Positions 42,410 through 50,771 of a DNA stretch of 64,000 nt are shown here, one piece after another. The notes beneath the pieces are model-generated. The model was given only the letters and a program-made list of their open reading frames with translations, searched no databases and was not told the origin of the DNA. The position numbers and the translations under genes were made by a program. Origin of the DNA: an uncultured Collinsella sp. (lineage in GTDB: Bacteria; Actinomycetota; Coriobacteriia; Coriobacteriales; Coriobacteriaceae); contig CAAGEH010000017.1 of the NCBI GenBank assembly GCA_900768795.1, positions 1 to 64,000 of the forward strand, read 5' to 3'. Each line of letters starts with the position of its first letter. Position 1 is the first letter of the stretch.

Positions 42410-43675
42410 ATGTCTTCAAATTCTAAAGAGAGCGAAATCTCTTCGAGTCAAGCATCTGATATTCCGACCATAGCCATAATTCATGCGTCGGTTGGGTCTG
42501 GTCATAAGGCTGCCGCTCAGGCTATCGCTCAAGCCGTTGATCGTTTAAGGGGCCATGACGGGATACCTGCCAATGTGCAAGTCGATGTGCTGGATATTCT
42601 CGATTTCGGACGCATTAAATTTGATGGCAATAAAACTGCCGCATCGTTCACCGGGGCAACACGTCCTATCTACGATATTACCTGGCGCTATACCTTGACC
42701 GGTCGTCTACTCTGGGGCGGCGGTTCGGCTTGGTCTCGCATCATGTTCCCTGCATTTAACCAATATGTGCACGATCGTAAACCAATTGCGGTAATTGCCA
42801 CGCACATAACCGCGGCAAACGTTGCCGTAGGTGCAAGGATGATCACGGGGGTCAATTATCCTCTCATATGCGTTCCTACCGACTATGAAGTCGAGGGATG
42901 GTGGCCGCATCGCGAGACCGATGTGTTCTGCGTTGCCAATGAATTTATGGCCGAAACTCTACGGCCACGCCGAGTTCCTGAAAGTAAGATCAAAATAACG
43001 GGAATTCCCGTTCGATGCGGGTTTGGTGACCATATCGATAGGAAAGCTGTTCTCGAGCGTTTTGGGTTACCGACTGACAAGCTCCTCGTTCTTGTGATGG
43101 CGGGAGCCAGCTTGCCGCAGCCATATGTTCGATTTCGAGCTGCGATGGATCAAACGCTTCCGTTCCTGAGGAGTTTTGAATCCATGCACTTCATCTTTTT
43201 ACCTGGTAAAGATACTGAATATGCAAATCGATTGAAGAGGATCTTCAAGGGTATGAAGCTCGAAAACGTCTCGGTTATGGACTATGTCGACGACATGGCA
43301 TCGCTTATGAACGCAAGCGACCTAGCCATCTTGAAGTCGGGCGGGCTGACCGTAACAGAGTGCCTGTGCGCACGACTTCCGATGATTCTTCTGGGCAAAT
43401 CATATGGTCAGGAAAAAGCAAACACTATTATGCTGACAAGCATGGGCGCAAGCATGCACGTTACAACGTCACGAGAACTAATTTTTGCTCTGAAGCACCT
43501 GCATGATCATGAAGAATCGCGCAAGGCTCTTCTTATCAACGGCGAATCGATAAGAAGACCGGATGCTGCCGAGGAAATCGCTCGCATTGCATGCAACTAT
43601 TCACGTGACGATAGCGTCAATCGGAAGCATTTCATTGAGTTTTATGTCGGCGGAAAACCCGCACACATCCGATAG
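42410..43675 (+). CDS. Glycosyltransferase of the MGDG synthase/UgtP type
   Basis: A 421-residue GT28-type enzyme that likely adds sugar to diacylglycerol to make membrane glycolipids. The N-terminal MGDG-synthase domain opens with 'IIHASVGSGHKAAAQAIAQA' and contains 'VCVPTDYEV'-like text (CVPTDYEVEGWW); the C-terminal domain has 'FLPGKDTEY' and 'LKSGGLTVTECLCARLPMI' for nucleotide-sugar binding. I choose ATG 42410 because GGAG lies 6 nt upstream; ATGs at 42377 and 42398 are alternatives. A murG-like role is less likely because of the N-terminal domain. Confidence 0.85.
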   Translation: MSSNSKESEISSSQASDIPTIAIIHASVGSGHKAAAQAIAQAVDRLRGHDGIPANVQVDVLDILDFGRIKFDGNKTAASFTGATRPIYDITWRYTLTGRLLWGGGSAWSRIMFPAFNQYVHDRKPIAVIATHITAANVAVGARMITGVNYPLICVPTDYEVEGWWPHRETDVFCVANEFMAETLRPRRVPESKIKITGIPVRCGFGDHIDRKAVLERFGLPTDKLLVLVMAGASLPQPYVRFRAAMDQTLPFLRSFESMHFIFLPGKDTEYANRLKRIFKGMKLENVSVMDYVDDMASLMNASDLAILKSGGLTVTECLCARLPMILLGKSYGQEKANTIMLTSMGASMHVTTSRELIFALKHLHDHEESRKALLINGESIRRPDAAEEIARIACNYSRDDSVNRKHFIEFYVGGKPAHIR

Positions 43676-43684
43676 GCTTATTTG

Positions 43685-43753
43685 AATCCAAGTGCGCTGC
43701 CAATCGGTTTAAAACGCAATAAGGCTGCTCGCTTCAAAATGAAGCCTTGGATT
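43685..43753. terminator. Possible terminator between the glycosyltransferase and dut
   Basis: Nested inverted repeats: AATCCAAG (43685) with CTTGGATT (43746), AAGGCT with AGCCTT, and an inner GCTTCA-AAA-TGAAGC hairpin (43731-43745). They lie between convergent genes and are followed by TTTTATTA on the plus strand. The fold is loose, so confidence is low. Confidence 0.35.
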
Positions 43754-43783
43754 TTATTACTCGTAAAAGCAGCTGGTTTTGGA

Positions 43784-44227
43784 TTATGCGACACCGCTGG
43801 ATCCAAAACCTCCCTGCCCCCTGTCGGTATCACCGAGGTCATCGACTTCGTTAAGCTCGACCTGAGGGACAGCTTGGATAACAAGTTGAGCGATTCTATC
43901 GCCTTTGCGTATCGAAACAGAATGCTCTTTATCGAGGTTAATGATGATGATCTTTAACTCGCCTCGATAATGGGCATCGATAAGTCCTGGAGTGTTGAGC
44001 ACAGTTAAGCCCTGTTTTGCGGCAAGTCCGCTTCTAGGTTGCATGAAGCCTGCATATCCATCGGGAATCGCGATAGCAAGACCAGTTGAAACCATAGCGC
44101 GTTCGTATGGTTTTAAGACAATATCCTCGTTGGAACGGATATCGAGTCCCGCATCTCCGCAATAGGCATAGCGTGGAAGTTCAACGCTGGGGTCCAAGCG
44201 TTTAATCGGAAGAACAAGATTGCTCAC
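43784..44227 (-). CDS. dut: dUTP diphosphatase
   Basis: Trimeric dUTPase that hydrolyses dUTP to dUMP, keeping uracil out of DNA. All motifs are visible: GDAGLDIRS (motif 1), QPRSGLA (2), 'GLIDAHYRGE' (3), RKGDRIAQLV (4) and the C-terminal RGQGGFGSSG (5). The start is GTG and the product has 147 residues. It follows nrdR by 2 nt on the minus strand, so deoxynucleotide control genes are grouped. Confidence 0.96.
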   Translation of the reverse strand: MSNLVLPIKRLDPSVELPRYAYCGDAGLDIRSNEDIVLKPYERAMVSTGLAIAIPDGYAGFMQPRSGLAAKQGLTVLNTPGLIDAHYRGELKIIIINLDKEHSVSIRKGDRIAQLVIQAVPQVELNEVDDLGDTDRGQGGFGSSGVA

Positions 44228-44229
44228 AG

Positions 44230-44679
44230 TTACTCATTTCTCAGTTTATCGAGCTCAAGAAGAAACTCATCGATATCTTTAAAATCACGATAGACGGAGG
44301 CGAACCGAATATAGGCCACCTTGTCCACTTTCTCGAGGCGTTTCAACACCATATCTCCGATTTCATGGGAAGAAACAGCGGTCAGGGTTCGATCCCTCAA
44401 TTCGGACTCAATGCTATCGATCAGGGCATTGAGCTTGGAGACATCGATGTCGCGCTTAGTTGTTGCGCGCATGAGACCGGCAAGAAGTTTGTTGCGGTCA
44501 AAAGGCTGAGTCGAGCCATCGCTCTTGATTACTTCTATAGGGTCTTCGCAGCGTTCAAACGTTGTGAATCGATACCCGCACGAAGTGCATTCTCTACGAC
44601 GTTTAATCGAGTTATTGACGTCTTGCGCGCGCGAATCTATCACACGAGTTTTATCGCTACCGCATTTAGGACAACGCAT
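44230..44679 (-). CDS. nrdR: Transcriptional repressor NrdR
   Basis: Zinc-ribbon and ATP-cone repressor of ribonucleotide reductase genes. The zinc ribbon uses CPKC (3-6) and CTSC (31-34), with 'DSRAQDVNNSIKRRREC' between; the ATP-cone runs about 46-136. The 149-residue length is typical. It is co-transcribed with dut and lies downstream of the LysM gene on the same strand; a small hairpin TCTTTT/AAAAGA sits in the 38-nt gap between the two. Confidence 0.96.
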   Translation of the reverse strand: MRCPKCGSDKTRVIDSRAQDVNNSIKRRRECTSCGYRFTTFERCEDPIEVIKSDGSTQPFDRNKLLAGLMRATTKRDIDVSKLNALIDSIESELRDRTLTAVSSHEIGDMVLKRLEKVDKVAYIRFASVYRDFKDIDEFLLELDKLRNE

Positions 44680-44717
44680 GTATACCTCTTTTCTCTAAAA
44701 GAAGGATACCATGCGCA

Positions 44718-45209
44718 TCAATGAACCGCATTTTGAGAGTCTGGAAGCAATAGTATGTCCCCGGCCTTCAGAGATCCCGAACTAAGATTGTTTCGCTTTT
44801 CGATAAGACTCGCAACCTCAGCAGTCTGAAGGCCCTTTACACGATGCGATGATGCGATGCTCCAAAGAGAATCCCCCGGCTGAACGACTGCCTTTGAATA
44901 GGATATATTGCTATAAGCTTGAGTGCGCTGCGCAAAGCTATTGACCAAAACGAATGACGCTATAGCGATCATCGCAACGGCAACGAGGACGCATATTCTA
45001 GTTTTAATCTTGGATTTGACTGCAACGTTAAAATCCGAGTTAAGATTTTCCCGCCCATCCAAAGGATAGACGACTGAAGTCGCCACTGAATGCAGAGAAA
45101 GACCGCCATCGATGACGACGAAACCCGAGCGGCTCACTACACCCTGCTGAGCAAAGTCATCTTGGTTGAGTGCCAAATTGCCCTGAAACATGTATTTGCG
45201 CGTACTCAT
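44718..45209 (-). CDS. LysM membrane protein, probable SOS-induced division inhibitor
   Basis: A 163-residue protein with a cytoplasmic N-terminus, one membrane segment around 'ICVLVAVAMIAIASFVLV' (about 73-90) and a C-terminal LysM domain ('PGDSLWSIASSHRVKGL', about 112-157) that binds peptidoglycan. This layout, and divergence from lexA, matches YneA of Bacillus and DivS/ChiZ of Actinobacteria, which stop division after DNA damage. Start ATG 45209 is chosen because GAAAGG lies 8 nt upstream; a longer frame reaches 45251. Its promoter spacer contains a LexA box. The function is inferred from layout and regulation, since sequence similarity in this group is low. Confidence 0.82.
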   Translation of the reverse strand: MSTRKYMFQGNLALNQDDFAQQGVVSRSGFVVIDGGLSLHSVATSVVYPLDGRENLNSDFNVAVKSKIKTRICVLVAVAMIAIASFVLVNSFAQRTQAYSNISYSKAVVQPGDSLWSIASSHRVKGLQTAEVASLIEKRNNLSSGSLKAGDILLLPDSQNAVH

Positions 45210-45277
45210 GCTCAATACCTTTCTTTCATTTGACTGGGCAAAATATATCAACGCGCCCGGACATTTTATCTAGCATT

Positions 45278-45291
45278 AGAACGAGCGTTCG
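45278..45291. promoter_or_regulatory. SOS (LexA) box 1
   Basis: AGAACGAGCGTTCG keeps the GAAC-N4-GTTC core of the Gram-positive/actinobacterial LexA box (CGAAC-N4-GTTCG) with one outer mismatch. It is 87 nt upstream of lexA; a TATCAT at 45294-45299 follows it on the plus strand. Confidence 0.85.
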
Positions 45292-45297
45292 TATATC

Positions 45298-45325
45298 ATT
45301 ATCTACGAACAGTTGTTCCTGTCAA
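45298..45325 (-). promoter_or_regulatory. Promoter of the LysM gene
   Basis: On the minus strand a consensus TTGACA (45320-45325) and GATAAT (45298-45303) are spaced by 16 nt. SOS box 2 fills the spacer, so LexA binding would block RNA polymerase directly. Confidence 0.78.
45306..45319. promoter_or_regulatory. SOS (LexA) box 2
   Basis: CGAACAGTTGTTCC has the full GAAC-N4-GTTC core and lies exactly in the spacer of the LysM-gene promoter. Confidence 0.88.
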
Positions 45326-45333
45326 TCTAAATA

Positions 45334-45347
45334 CGAACATTTGTTTG
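45334..45347. promoter_or_regulatory. SOS (LexA) box 3
   Basis: CGAACATTTGTTTG differs from the core at one base (GTTT for GTTC). It lies 18 nt before the lexA start codon, where binding would repress lexA itself. Confidence 0.78.
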
Positions 45348-45364
45348 TAAATATGGAGGTCAAG

Positions 45365-46003
45365 ATGAGCCGTAAAATCACCAAGAGGCAGCAGCAAATC
45401 TATGACTACATTTGTTCTTATCAAAAACAAAAAGGGTATCCACCAAGCGTCCGAGAAATGGCAGCTGCCGTCGGTCTCTCCTCCCCTTCCACCGTTCATG
45501 CGCATCTTTCAGCATTGGAAGCACGGGGTTTGATCAAAAGAGATAAGACGAAGCCCCGAGCCCTTGAAGTCTTCAATGAAGATGGCACACCCGCATCCAA
45601 GCAAGACGCTGCTGAGCAAACTAACCGCTCGTCGGTTACACTTCCGCTTGTCGGTAGGGTGGCCGCTGGCGTTCCAATTCTTGCCGAGCAAAATATAGAG
45701 GACACCTACACCCTGCCCACCGAGTTCGCGACCGATTCGAGCTCCTTTATTCTTGAAGTTCACGGTAACTCGATGATCAATGCCGGTATATTCAACGGCG
45801 ATTTCATCATTGTTCGCGAACAAAAGTCCGCAAATAACGGAGAGATTGTCGTAGCCATGATCGATGGAGCCGCAACCGTCAAAACGTTTTACAAGGAACA
45901 GGGGCGCGTGCGTCTTCAGCCGGAAAACGATACGATGGAACCGATCTATGCAACCAACCCCACGATTCTGGGCAAAGTTGTCGCTCTCATGCGTAGGCTC
46001 TAG
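45365..46003 (+). CDS. lexA: LexA repressor
   Basis: SOS-response repressor that cleaves itself when RecA filaments form. The winged helix-turn-helix covers 1-65 ('PPSVREMAAAVGLSSPSTVH'), the cleavage site is Ala101-Gly102 in GRVAAGVPI, and the catalytic pair is Ser136 (HGNSMI) and Lys173 (TVKTFY). It has 212 residues. ATG 45365 is fixed by GGAGG 5 nt upstream; the longer open frame reaches across the regulatory region and is not coding. Three LexA boxes precede it, so it is autoregulated. Confidence 0.97.
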   Translation: MSRKITKRQQQIYDYICSYQKQKGYPPSVREMAAAVGLSSPSTVHAHLSALEARGLIKRDKTKPRALEVFNEDGTPASKQDAAEQTNRSSVTLPLVGRVAAGVPILAEQNIEDTYTLPTEFATDSSSFILEVHGNSMINAGIFNGDFIIVREQKSANNGEIVVAMIDGAATVKTFYKEQGRVRLQPENDTMEPIYATNPTILGKVVALMRRL

Positions 46004-46042
46004 GCGTGAACACCGTTTCTTCCGATAAAACGGTGTTCACGC
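46004..46042 (+). terminator. Perfect 15-bp hairpin after lexA
   Basis: GCGTGAACACCGTTT (46004-46018) pairs perfectly with AAACGGTGTTCACGC (46028-46042) around a 9-nt loop, starting directly at the lexA stop. No T run follows, so factor-independent termination is uncertain. The right arm overlaps the place where the next gene should start. Confidence 0.6.
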
Positions 46043-46067
46043 GCTGGATGTATTACGCGGGCTGACC

Positions 46068-46739
46068 GTGCTATCAATGGTTGCTTTTCACACCGCGTAT
46101 GATCTCGCGTATATTTTTGAGCTGCCCGTTCCTTGGTTTACATCGGGACCGGTTCAGGATATTTGGCGTAACTCGATAAGCTGGACGTTCTTGTTCTTAG
46201 CAGGCTGGATGTGTGCTTATTCCCGAAATAACTTCAAACGCGCAATTCGATATGGAGCCTTTGCCATTCTGATATGGTTTGCAACGACACTCGCAGCAGT
46301 CGATACACCTATTAATTTTGGAATCATTTACTGCATGAGCGTCTCCACACTGTTAGCAGCATTACTTCGTCATGTTACCAAAGGTAAACTCAACTCAAAA
46401 TCCTGCTTAATAGCAGCTGCGGCGTGTCTTGTATTGTTTTTTGCAACATACGGGCTCTTCAAACAGACGTATGCAACCGAGTATCTTGCCTGGCTCGGTT
46501 TTCCATCATCCTCATTTGCTTCAGGCGATTATTATCCTCTTATACCGTTTTCGTTTATGTATCTATGCGGGGCCTTTGCCCATGGATATTGGATAAAGGC
46601 CCATCAGGACCAATACCCTACCATCCTCAAGACAATTACAAGCAAACCTATCGAATGGATAGGAAGACACAGTTTATTGATTTATGCTCTGCATCAACCG
46701 CTTATACTGTTGATTTTGCAGATAGTAATTAGTCGATAG
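46068..46739 (+). CDS. Heparan-alpha-glucosaminide N-acetyltransferase-like membrane protein, 5' end probably lost
   Basis: A membrane protein of the DUF1624/acyltransferase type with about seven hydrophobic segments in 223 residues; the acceptor is unknown. The family's opening motif ALDVLRGLTVLSM is encoded from 46041, but an in-frame TAA at 46026 precedes it and no ATG, GTG or TTG lies between, so the natural start is missing. GTG 46068 (chosen here) and ATG 46077 are the first usable codons, without a ribosome binding site. A one-base deletion near 46040 would join this frame to a GTG at 46006. The C-terminus seems complete and overlaps the convergent hflX by 11 nt. Confidence 0.68.
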   Translation: MLSMVAFHTAYDLAYIFELPVPWFTSGPVQDIWRNSISWTFLFLAGWMCAYSRNNFKRAIRYGAFAILIWFATTLAAVDTPINFGIIYCMSVSTLLAALLRHVTKGKLNSKSCLIAAAACLVLFFATYGLFKQTYATEYLAWLGFPSSSFASGDYYPLIPFSFMYLCGAFAHGYWIKAHQDQYPTILKTITSKPIEWIGRHSLLIYALHQPLILLILQIVISR

Positions 46740-48036
46740 TATCTGCATCGTACTCATACATATTTCCGTATGCGTTAGAAAGAAAACGCGGCAACTTTGC
46801 CAGAACGATATATCCGCAATCAGCATACTCTTCCGTGATGATCTGAGCATACCTGTGAATCTGATCGATAGCGGCACCATCACGATATGGAATCTTAAGC
46901 TGCATAAGAACGTCCTGCGAGGATGCTTCTAACGTCAATCTATCAAGTAGCGAGGCTAATCCGAAACCTGTTGAGGCGGAAAATAAAATCGCATCGGGAT
47001 AACGAGCGGAAATGGACTTCCGTTTAGCATCACCCAATAGATCGACCTTATTCAACACCGTAATCATCGGCTTATTATCTGCTCCTATCTGTTTAAGCAC
47101 ATCCATAACTGCCTCTATTTGAAACGAAGCATCTGCGTCCGATATATCAACAACCAAGAGAATCAAATCGCTGTCGAGCACTTCGGAAAGCGTTGATTTG
47201 AATGCATCAACCAGTCCATGAGGAAGTTTACGAATAAAGCCAACCGTATCAGTAACGGTTACCTCCCTGCCACCGGGTAAAACGAGATTGCGAGTGGTCG
47301 GATCAAGCGTCGCAAATAATTTATCCTCGGCATGAACGGAAGCTCCCGTAACGGCATTAAGCAGGCTCGATTTTCCCGCATTAGTGTAACCGGCAAGAGC
47401 AATACGGAATGCCGGAGAGAGATTTCGAGCTTAGGACTGCGTCGACCTCCGTTTTTCGACCTCATCGATTTGAGATTTCAAACTGCTGATCTTATTTCTA
47501 ATTAACCTGCGGTCTACCTCGAGCTGACTTTCTCCTTGACCAAAACGAGAGCCAATTCCACCTCTTGTCTGCTCTTTTGCAAGGTGAGACCACATGCCTC
47601 TCAACCTGGGGAGAAGATACTGAAGTTGTGCAAGTTGAACCTGCAGTCTCCCCTCTTTGGTGCGGGCATGCTGACCAAAGATGTCCAAAATAAGTGCGGT
47701 TCTATCTAGAATTTTGACCGGCTCGCCTACAGCCTTTTCAAGATAGGACTGCTGGGATGGGGACAAATTGTCATCGAAGATAACAATATCGATATGCAAC
47801 TGGTCAACAAGAGATTTCAGCTCTGCCACCTTGCCGCTTCCTATGAAAGACCGAGGAATCGGCTTATCAAGCTTCTGGGTAAGACGCGCATAGGTAACCG
47901 CACCTGCCGTAGAAGCAAGTCTCCCGAGCTCATCAAGAGACTTTTCACAGGGCCACGAAGAATTCCGCGTTTCCACACCGACAAGAATCGCTCGCTCCGG
48001 TTTCGGAGCAGTAGAAAACGGTTTAAATCGCGCCAT
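46729..48036 (-). pseudogene. hflX: hflX (ribosome-splitting GTPase), interrupted by an in-frame TAA
   Basis: HflX binds the 50S subunit and splits stalled ribosomes under stress. From ATG 48036 (MARFKPF) the N-terminal domain and the helical linker are normal up to VEKRRSTQS, then TAA (plus 47431-47433), and the same frame continues with ARNLSPAFRIALAGYTNAGK into an intact G domain ending at 46729. A single base change (for example AAA to TAA) explains the stop. As written, the protein lacks GTPase activity. It could be a true null, a sequence error, or a split gene. It overlaps miaA by 14 nt upstream. Confidence 0.9.
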
Positions 48037-48973
48037 AGTTCTTTTCCAAAGCATCGAGGATAAAGCAGGCGGCAGAGTTCGGATCGTTTTCATCCATAGA
48101 GATCCAAGTTATACGGCTATCGCGTTTAAACCAAGAAATCTGACGTTTGGCATAGTGTCGAGACCTACGCTTAATCAAATCAAGCGCCTCATCGAGGGTA
48201 GATTGCCCCTTGAGATAGGAGATAAGCTCTTTATATCCGATTGCCTGCATGGAGGTAAGTGCATCCTCATATCCAAGAGATACGAGTCGCTTTACCTCAT
48301 CGAGTAGACCTGAATCGAACATTTCGTCCACGCGACGATCTATGCGCTCGTAAAGACGTTTACGGTCCATCGTGAGGCAGTAATAGAGCGTCTCATAATA
48401 CGGTTTAATTTCGCTAAATGAAGCTTTCTGATCGGCATAGGAAATGCCCTCATCGTGCATTTCAAGAGCTCTAACAACTCTACGCGTGTTGTTGGGATGA
48501 ATCTGCTCCGCGCTTTTAGGGTCAAGGTGCTTGAGATGCTCGTACAAACCTAAAGGACCGAGCTCATGTTCCATTTGCTTATAATGCGCCCGACGCGTAT
48601 CGTCGATCTGACCTGAGGGGAAATCCCAATCATCAAGAGCGGCTCTCACGTACAGTCCGGTTCCCCCACAAACAACGGGGACGAGATGGTCATTAAGCAG
48701 ACGATTGATTTCGAGACGCGCATGCTTTTGATAGAGCGCAGCAGAATAAGGAGTGCCCGGATCGACGATATCAACCATATCGAGCGGAGCCAGGCGCTCA
48801 TCGATAGGAGTTTTAGCGGTGCCGATGTCCATGCCCCGATAGACTTGCATGGCGTCAGCGGAAACGACTTCGCTCGCTAAGCGCATGGCAACGATGTCAG
48901 CAGTAACGCTCTTACCGACAGCTGTAGGCCCCACTACGGCTACGACAGGTCCGCAAGCACCGGTAGGAATCAT
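48023..48973 (-). CDS. miaA: tRNA dimethylallyltransferase
   Basis: Adds a dimethylallyl group to N6 of A37 in tRNAs that read UNN codons, using DMAPP from the MEP pathway. Motifs: P-loop GPTAVGKS (15-22), 'EVVSADAMQVYRGMDIGTAK', 'VVCGGTGLYVRAALDDW' and 'RRYAKRQISWFKRD'-like text (RHYAKRQISWFKRD). It has 316 residues. The ATG overlaps the miaB stop by 4 nt, so the two steps of ms2i6A synthesis are coupled. Confidence 0.96.
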   Translation of the reverse strand: MIPTGACGPVVAVVGPTAVGKSVTADIVAMRLASEVVSADAMQVYRGMDIGTAKTPIDERLAPLDMVDIVDPGTPYSAALYQKHARLEINRLLNDHLVPVVCGGTGLYVRAALDDWDFPSGQIDDTRRAHYKQMEHELGPLGLYEHLKHLDPKSAEQIHPNNTRRVVRALEMHDEGISYADQKASFSEIKPYYETLYYCLTMDRKRLYERIDRRVDEMFDSGLLDEVKRLVSLGYEDALTSMQAIGYKELISYLKGQSTLDEALDLIKRRSRHYAKRQISWFKRDSRITWISMDENDPNSAACFILDALEKNYGAI

Positions 48974-50340
48974 CGAGGTTCGCCCGCAACAGTTCCAGAG
49001 AGATACCAGGTTTTAGCAAGGTCGACATCAACATCGATGATTTTGCCAACCAAGTCGGCAACATCAACACCATCGGGAACGGGAGCATGGATCGTTTGAT
49101 TTCTAGGGCTTTTACCCTGAAGAACCAGATCGTTCTTTTTAGAAGTGCCCTCGATAAGAGCGGGGACGACCGAATGGAGGAACTGCTGGTTATACTCGTG
49201 AGCCGTCGTTTCTACAACCTTCACGAGTCGGTTGAAACGATCCAAGATCACGTCATGAGGCGTGTTGTCGATTACCTTTGCGGCAGGAGTGCCCTCGCGC
49301 TTGGAATAGATAAACGTATAGGCTTGAGCGTATCTCACGGTTTCGGCGAGAGAGAGCGTCTGTTCAAAATCAGACTCAGTTTCGCCGGGGAAACCAACGA
49401 TGATATCCGTCGACAGGGCGATGTCCGGCATCTTGGTTCGAACCATATCAACCAAGTGGAGATAGTCATCGCGTGTATATCGACGATTCATTTCTTTTAA
49501 GACACGGGTTGAACCGGATTGAACGGCAAGATGCAGCTGAGGCATAACGGCTTCGGTTTCGGCCATCGCGTCGATAGTCTCGGGCAGCAGGTCTTTAGGG
49601 TGAGAGGAGGTGAAAAAGATGCGCTCGACACCCGTTTGACCGACTGCACGAAGCAAATCGGCAAAACGAGGCTTGCCGAATATGTCGCGACCGTAGGAAT
49701 TAACATTCTGCCCTAATAGAGTAACTTCTCGAACGCCCATACGAACGAGACCGGTCACCTCATCAACGATTTCCTCAAAGGGACGGCTCTTTTCACGACC
49801 ACGCACGTAAGGAACGATGCAGTACGAGCAAAAATTATTGCATCCGGTCATAATCGGAACCCATGCATGATACTGAGTGGCGCGATGCCAGGGCATTTCG
49901 GTTGCACTCGACGTATCGTGTTCAAGTGTTCTGACGTGGCATTCATCATTTTCAAATGCATCAGCTATGAGCTCGGCGACATGGGCAATGGAATGTGTTC
50001 CGAAAATAACATCAACGTTGTCGACGTTTTTTAGCAATCCCCTGCCATCGCGCTGGGCAATGCAGCCGCCAACAGCAACAACACGCTTACCGGACGGAGG
50101 GGCTGGAAGACTTTTACAGGAATTGCACTGACCGTAAAGACGTGTGTCTGCGGCCTCGCGCACACAGCACGTCATGAAAACGACGATATCGGCATCGGAG
50201 CGATCGGCAACCTCGAGACAACCGTATGAATCGAGCAGTCCGCTCACGCGCTCGGAGTCGTGGAGATTCATCTGGCAGCCAAAGGTGCGAATAAAGTAGG
50301 TTTTACCTGCAAGAACAGAACGAATTGTATTTTGAGACAT
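48970..50340 (-). CDS. miaB: tRNA-2-methylthio-N6-dimethylallyladenosine synthase
   Basis: Radical-SAM methylthiotransferase acting on i6A37 made by MiaA. The N-terminal UPF0004 domain carries three cluster cysteines ('RTFGCQMNLHDSE', 'MTCCVREAA', 'VGGCIAQ'), the radical-SAM motif is 'CNNFCSYCIVPYVRG', and a TRAM domain ends the 456-residue chain. It starts 18 nt after spoVS. The order spoVS-miaB is shared with Bacillus and clostridia. Confidence 0.96.
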   Translation of the reverse strand: MSQNTIRSVLAGKTYFIRTFGCQMNLHDSERVSGLLDSYGCLEVADRSDADIVVFMTCCVREAADTRLYGQCNSCKSLPAPPSGKRVVAVGGCIAQRDGRGLLKNVDNVDVIFGTHSIAHVAELIADAFENDECHVRTLEHDTSSATEMPWHRATQYHAWVPIMTGCNNFCSYCIVPYVRGREKSRPFEEIVDEVTGLVRMGVREVTLLGQNVNSYGRDIFGKPRFADLLRAVGQTGVERIFFTSSHPKDLLPETIDAMAETEAVMPQLHLAVQSGSTRVLKEMNRRYTRDDYLHLVDMVRTKMPDIALSTDIIVGFPGETESDFEQTLSLAETVRYAQAYTFIYSKREGTPAAKVIDNTPHDVILDRFNRLVKVVETTAHEYNQQFLHSVVPALIEGTSKKNDLVLQGKSPRNQTIHAPVPDGVDVADLVGKIIDVDVDLAKTWYLSGTVAGEPR

Positions 50341-50358
50341 ATCTTTTTCTATCGAGAT

Positions 50359-50679
50359 TTAAGCAACCGTTTGAGTATCGGAGGCAATGTTAACCGGATC
50401 GTTGGAGGCGCGGGAAATCTGATGAACATAAATTGAGAGACGAATCGCGGTACGAGATTCACCATTAATGACGATATCTGAAAAAATAGGAGCACAGGAG
50501 ATATCAAAACCGGTGGGAATGAGAAATCCGCGAGCGATTGCAATAGCTTTGATCGCCTGATTAACTGCGCCGGCTCCAACGCACTGCATATTTACAGGCA
50601 CGCCGTCTTTAACCATTCCAGCAATGGCACCCGCTACGGATGCAGGCGACGATTTGCTCGAAACTTTAAGGCAATCCAT
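50359..50679 (-). CDS. spoVS: Stage V sporulation protein S family (SpoVS)
   Basis: A 106-residue Alba-fold protein; in Bacillus SpoVS affects sporulation and division, but the family is also widespread in non-sporulating bacteria. 'LKVSSKSSPASVAGAIAGM', 'GAGAVNQAIKAIAIARGF' and 'CAPIFSDIVINGESRTAIRL' match the family closely, and a ~20-residue C-terminal tail is extra. Start ATG 50679 is preferred because GGAG is 6 nt upstream; ATG 50682 is only 3 nt from it. The 92-nt upstream gap holds an inverted repeat TTAAAC-N5-GTTTAA (50724-50740). The role in this organism is unknown. Confidence 0.93.
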   Translation of the reverse strand: MDCLKVSSKSSPASVAGAIAGMVKDGVPVNMQCVGAGAVNQAIKAIAIARGFLIPTGFDISCAPIFSDIVINGESRTAIRLSIYVHQISRASNDPVNIASDTQTVA

Positions 50680-50771
50680 CATTTACTCCAACGTTGGTAG
50701 TGCAATAAGCGTGCGTATAAATTTTAAACATCAAGTTTAACTTTACTCTATGAACGGCAAAGCAACAAGAT

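Noticed and set aside
43682..43957. 91-codon plus-strand frame after the glycosyltransferase
   Set aside because: It overlaps the 3' half of dut in antisense, and its translation shows no family; treated as a shadow.
45170..45364. 5' extension of the lexA frame
   Set aside because: It crosses the three LexA boxes and the LysM-gene promoter; GGAGG 5 nt before ATG 45365 fixes the real start.
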